Positions 6,231 to 7,628 of a stretch of DNA of 7,628 nt are shown in pieces. The stretch lies in contig JAISII010000126.1 of NCBI GenBank assembly GCA_031262125.1, forward strand, positions 1 to 7,628, in the 5' to 3' direction. Below the pieces are notes generated by a model. That model searched no databases, had not been told where the DNA came from, and saw only the letters and a program-made list of their open reading frames with translations. The translations under genes were made by a program, and so were the position numbers. Position 1 is the first letter of the stretch. Every line of letters starts with the position of its first letter. This DNA is from Oscillospiraceae bacterium. GTDB taxonomy: Bacteria > Bacillota > Clostridia > Oscillospirales > Acutalibacteraceae.

Positions 6231-6278
6231 GCAGAGCAATTATAAAATAAAATTTAAATAGAAATCTAATTTTATGGT

Positions 6279-6291
6279 CGGGGTGGTTTGT
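6279..6291 (+). repeat. Second copy of the repeat's end motif
   Basis: CGGGGTGGTTTGT at 6279-6291 repeats exactly the 13 bases at 6218-6230, 61 bp away. The palindromic part is missing from this copy, so it looks like the remnant of a second or duplicated repeat unit. The AT-rich sequence between the two contains ATAAAAT/ATTTTAT arms. Confidence 0.6.
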
Positions 6292-6324
6292 AAAATCATA
6301 ATTAAAGAAACTATTTAAATAATA

Positions 6325-6360
6325 AAAAACAAAAACGCCTATGCCAATAGCATAAGCGTT
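6325..6360 (-). terminator. Riboswitch-controlled intrinsic terminator upstream of thiT
   Basis: On the - strand AACGCTTATGC (6360-6350) pairs with GCATAGGCGTT (6344-6334). That is 11 bp with one G-U pair around a 5-nt loop, followed by TTTTTGTTTTTT. It begins 17-20 nt after the aptamer's last conserved base and about 190 nt before the thiT start, the usual place for a transcription-attenuation expression platform. Confidence 0.88.
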
Positions 6361-6376
6361 ATTTTTTTGCCAAAAA

Positions 6377-6540
6377 CAAGCTCCCTACGCCGGCATTACC
6401 CGTATCAGGTTCGGCTGAATTTTAAACTTCCGTTTTATCGGCAATGTGCCAACACGAAAGAAAAAATTCAGCATAAAGGGTCAAAAGCGAATTACAGCTT
6501 TTATCTCAGCCGGGTTTAGCCCCAGCCCCCCTGTATTTGC
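6377..6540 (-). promoter_or_regulatory. TPP (THI-element) riboswitch controlling thiT
   Basis: Read on the - strand, the conserved blocks occur in order: AGGGGGGCTGGGG (from 6533), CTGAGA (6509-6504), ACCCTTT (near 6480), AACCTGATACGGGTAATGCC (6411-6392) and GCGTAGGGA (6390-6382). P3 is CTGGG/CCCGG around GCTAAA. P5 is CGG/CCG around GTAATG, a compensated version of the common CTGG/CCAG. Two extra hairpins lengthen the aptamer to about 160 nt. AAAAGC/GCTTTT (6502-6497 with 6488-6483) lies between CTGAGA and ACCC, and a perfect 10-bp GCTGAATTTT/AAAATTCAGC (6472-6463 with 6423-6414) lies before AACCTGA. The P1 helix is hard to see. TPP binding should favour the terminator just downstream and lower thiT transcription. 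Confidence 0.95.
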
Positions 6541-6581
6541 AAGTTTAAAAGTCCCGAATAAACAAAACTTAAACTTGCAAA
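6536..6581 (-). repeat. Perfect 13-bp inverted repeat at the 5' edge of the TPP riboswitch
   Basis: TTTGCAAGTTTAA (6581-6569 on the - strand) and TTAAACTTGCAAA (6548-6536) are exact complements with a 20-nt loop. It is transcribed before the aptamer, and its 3' arm reaches the bases that would form the 5' strand of P1. No T-tract follows it, so it is not a terminator. Confidence 0.75.
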
Positions 6582-6605
6582 AATGACATATTAAATTTTA
6601 AAAGC

Positions 6606-6634
6606 ATTTTAATACAAACTTTTGCAAAAGTCAA
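6606..6634 (-). promoter_or_regulatory. Sigma-A type promoter for the thiT riboswitch transcript
   Basis: On the - strand TTGACT (6634-6629, 5 of 6) and TAAAAT (6611-6606, 5 of 6) are 17 bp apart. Transcription would start near 6599, about 15-20 nt before the leader hairpin and 60 nt before the aptamer. The promoter lies in the 50 bp after the gap stop codon. A 14-bp perfect palindrome, ACTTTTGCAAAAGT (6618-6631), fills much of the spacer and overlaps the -35. Confidence 0.8.
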
Positions 6635-6650
6635 GCGGTTTTTAAAAAAA

Positions 6651-7628
6651 TCACTTTAATTCGGCAAAATATTTGATTGTTTTAACCATTTGGCTGGTGT
6701 AAGAATTCTCGTTATCGTACCACGAAACAACCTGAACCAACGAAGTACCGTTATCGAGGTTTTGAACCATTGTTTGTGTAGAATCAAACAGCGAACCATA
6801 GCGGATGCCTACAACGTCGGAAGAAACGATTTCGTCGGTGTTATAGCCAAAGCTGTCGGAAGAAGCTGCCTTCATGGCACCGTTGATGCCCTCTTTTGTA
6901 ACTGTGCCTTCAACAACTGCGTTAAGCAGAGTGGTTGAGCCGGTGGGAACAGGAACACGTTGTGCTGCACCGATGAGTTTGCCGTTAAGCTCGGGAATAA
7001 CAAGACCGATAGCTTTTGCAGCACCTGTAGAGTTGGGAACGATGTTAACAGCACCTGCACGTGCACGCCTAAGGTCGCCTTTGCGGTGAGGACCGTCTAA
7101 AATCATTTGGTCGCCTGTATATGCGTGAATTGTAGCCATAATGCCCGATTTGATAGGTGCAAAATCGTTAAGAGCCTTTGCCATGGGGGCAAGGCAGTTT
7201 GTTGTGCAGCTTGCTGCCGAGATAACTTGGTCGTCGGCTGTAAGAACATCTTCGTTAACGCCGTAAACAACGGTTTTAAGGTCGTTGCCTGCGGGGGCAG
7301 AGATAACAACTTTTTTAGCACCTGCTTCAATATGAGCCATAGATTTCTCTTTGGAGCAATAAAAACCTGTACATTCTAAAACGATTTCTACGCCAAGCTT
7401 GCCCCAAGGGATGTTTTTAGCGTCTTTTTCTGCATAGATTGTGATTTCTTTGCCGTCAACAACTATTGAAGCATCTTTAGCCTCAACCTTGTCCCACATT
7501 TCGTAGCGACCCTGTGCAGAATCGTACTTTAAAAGGTGAGCAAGCATTTTTGCATCGGTTAAATCGTTGATTGCAACAACTTCGTAGCCTTCTGCACCGA
7601 ACATCTGGCGGAAAGCAAGGCGGCCAAT
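6651..7628 (-). CDS. gap: Glyceraldehyde-3-phosphate dehydrogenase (5' end outside window)
   Basis: The frame is open from the window edge, beginning IGRLAFRQMFG on the - strand, to a TAA at 6653-6651. The 325 visible residues of about 335 lack only the first Rossmann residues (VxINGFGR). The catalytic block SAASCTTNCLAP is present, with the nucleophilic Cys codon at 7208-7206, together with TIHAYTGDQ carrying the active-site His. Also present are the GAPDH runs RRARAGAVNIVPNSTGAAKA and WYDNENSYTSQMV. The enzyme converts glyceraldehyde 3-phosphate to 1,3-bisphosphoglycerate in glycolysis; VAINDLTD at the end of the second strand fits NAD use. An internal ATG at 7604 is not the start, because the frame and homology continue past it. 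No intrinsic terminator is visible after the stop, so some transcripts may run on into the thiT leader. Confidence 0.97.
   Translation of the reverse strand: MGRLAFRQMFGAEGYEVVAINDLTDAKMLAHLLKYDSAQGRYEMWDKVEAKDASIVVDGKEITIYAEKDAKNIPWGKLGVEIVLECTGFYCSKEKSMAHIEAGAKKVVISAPAGNDLKTVVYGVNEDVLTADDQVISAASCTTNCLAPMAKALNDFAPIKSGIMATIHAYTGDQMILDGPHRKGDLRRARAGAVNIVPNSTGAAKAIGLVIPELNGKLIGAAQRVPVPTGSTTLLNAVVEGTVTKEGINGAMKAASSDSFGYNTDEIVSSDVVGIRYGSLFDSTQTMVQNLDNGTSLVQVVSWYDNENSYTSQMVKTIKYFAELK

Noticed and set aside
5998..6261. Open frame of 87 codons on the + strand opposite the thiT start
   Set aside because: It is antisense to the ThiT N-terminus and ends in the GC-rich repeat; no ribosome-binding site or family resemblance.
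7107..7379. Cys-rich 90-codon frame on the + strand
   Set aside because: It is the complement of the gap catalytic region; the Cys codons arise from Ala/Thr codons on the other strand.

Overview
The window looks like chromosomal DNA of a Gram-positive clostridial bacterium, probably an Oscillospiraceae/Ruminococcaceae-type gut anaerobe. Three things suggest this: the gene order rpsD-rpoA-rplQ, strong AAGGAGG ribosome-binding sites with low-to-moderate GC, and Thr/Pro/Glu-rich linkers in secreted proteins together with GC-rich intergenic hairpin repeats. The placement is inference; no marker here fixes the genus.

Left part (1-1861, + strand): the end of the ribosomal/RNA polymerase operon. 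It holds the C-terminal half of ribosomal protein S4 (rpsD), a 222-bp spacer with inverted repeats, the RNA polymerase alpha subunit (rpoA) and ribosomal protein L17 (rplQ), closed by a clear intrinsic terminator. From 1884 to 2103 lies a non-coding, MITE-like composite repeat with 16-bp terminal inverted repeats, internal hairpins and a run of five heptamers.

Middle part (2165-4415, + strand): a near-consensus promoter drives a two-gene surface operon. The first gene encodes a lipoprotein resembling the SurA/PrsA foldase family, but with a degenerate, His-less parvulin region interrupted by a Thr/Pro-rich insert. The second encodes a single-pass membrane protein with an acidic Pro-Glu stalk outside and a basic tail inside. 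A terminator ends the unit. A perfect 13-bp hairpin (4430-4458) and a monocistronic APH/choline-kinase-fold small-molecule kinase (4544-5506) follow.

Right part (5523-7628, - strand): a thiamine uptake unit and a glycolytic gene. Read on the - strand, gap (GAPDH, 5' end beyond the window) is followed by a promoter with a palindromic spacer, a TPP riboswitch with extra hairpins, an intrinsic terminator, a GC-rich repeat and then thiT, the thiamine-binding S-component of an ECF transporter. Thiamine pyrophosphate would be expected to switch off thiT by termination. The APH-like gene and thiT converge with only 16 bp between them.

The best candidates for something not obvious are the elaborated TPP riboswitch leader, the hairpin repeat family whose stems vary in a compensatory way between copies, and the lipoprotein/acidic-stalk membrane protein pair. 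I see no CRISPR array, transposase, phage gene, tRNA or rRNA.
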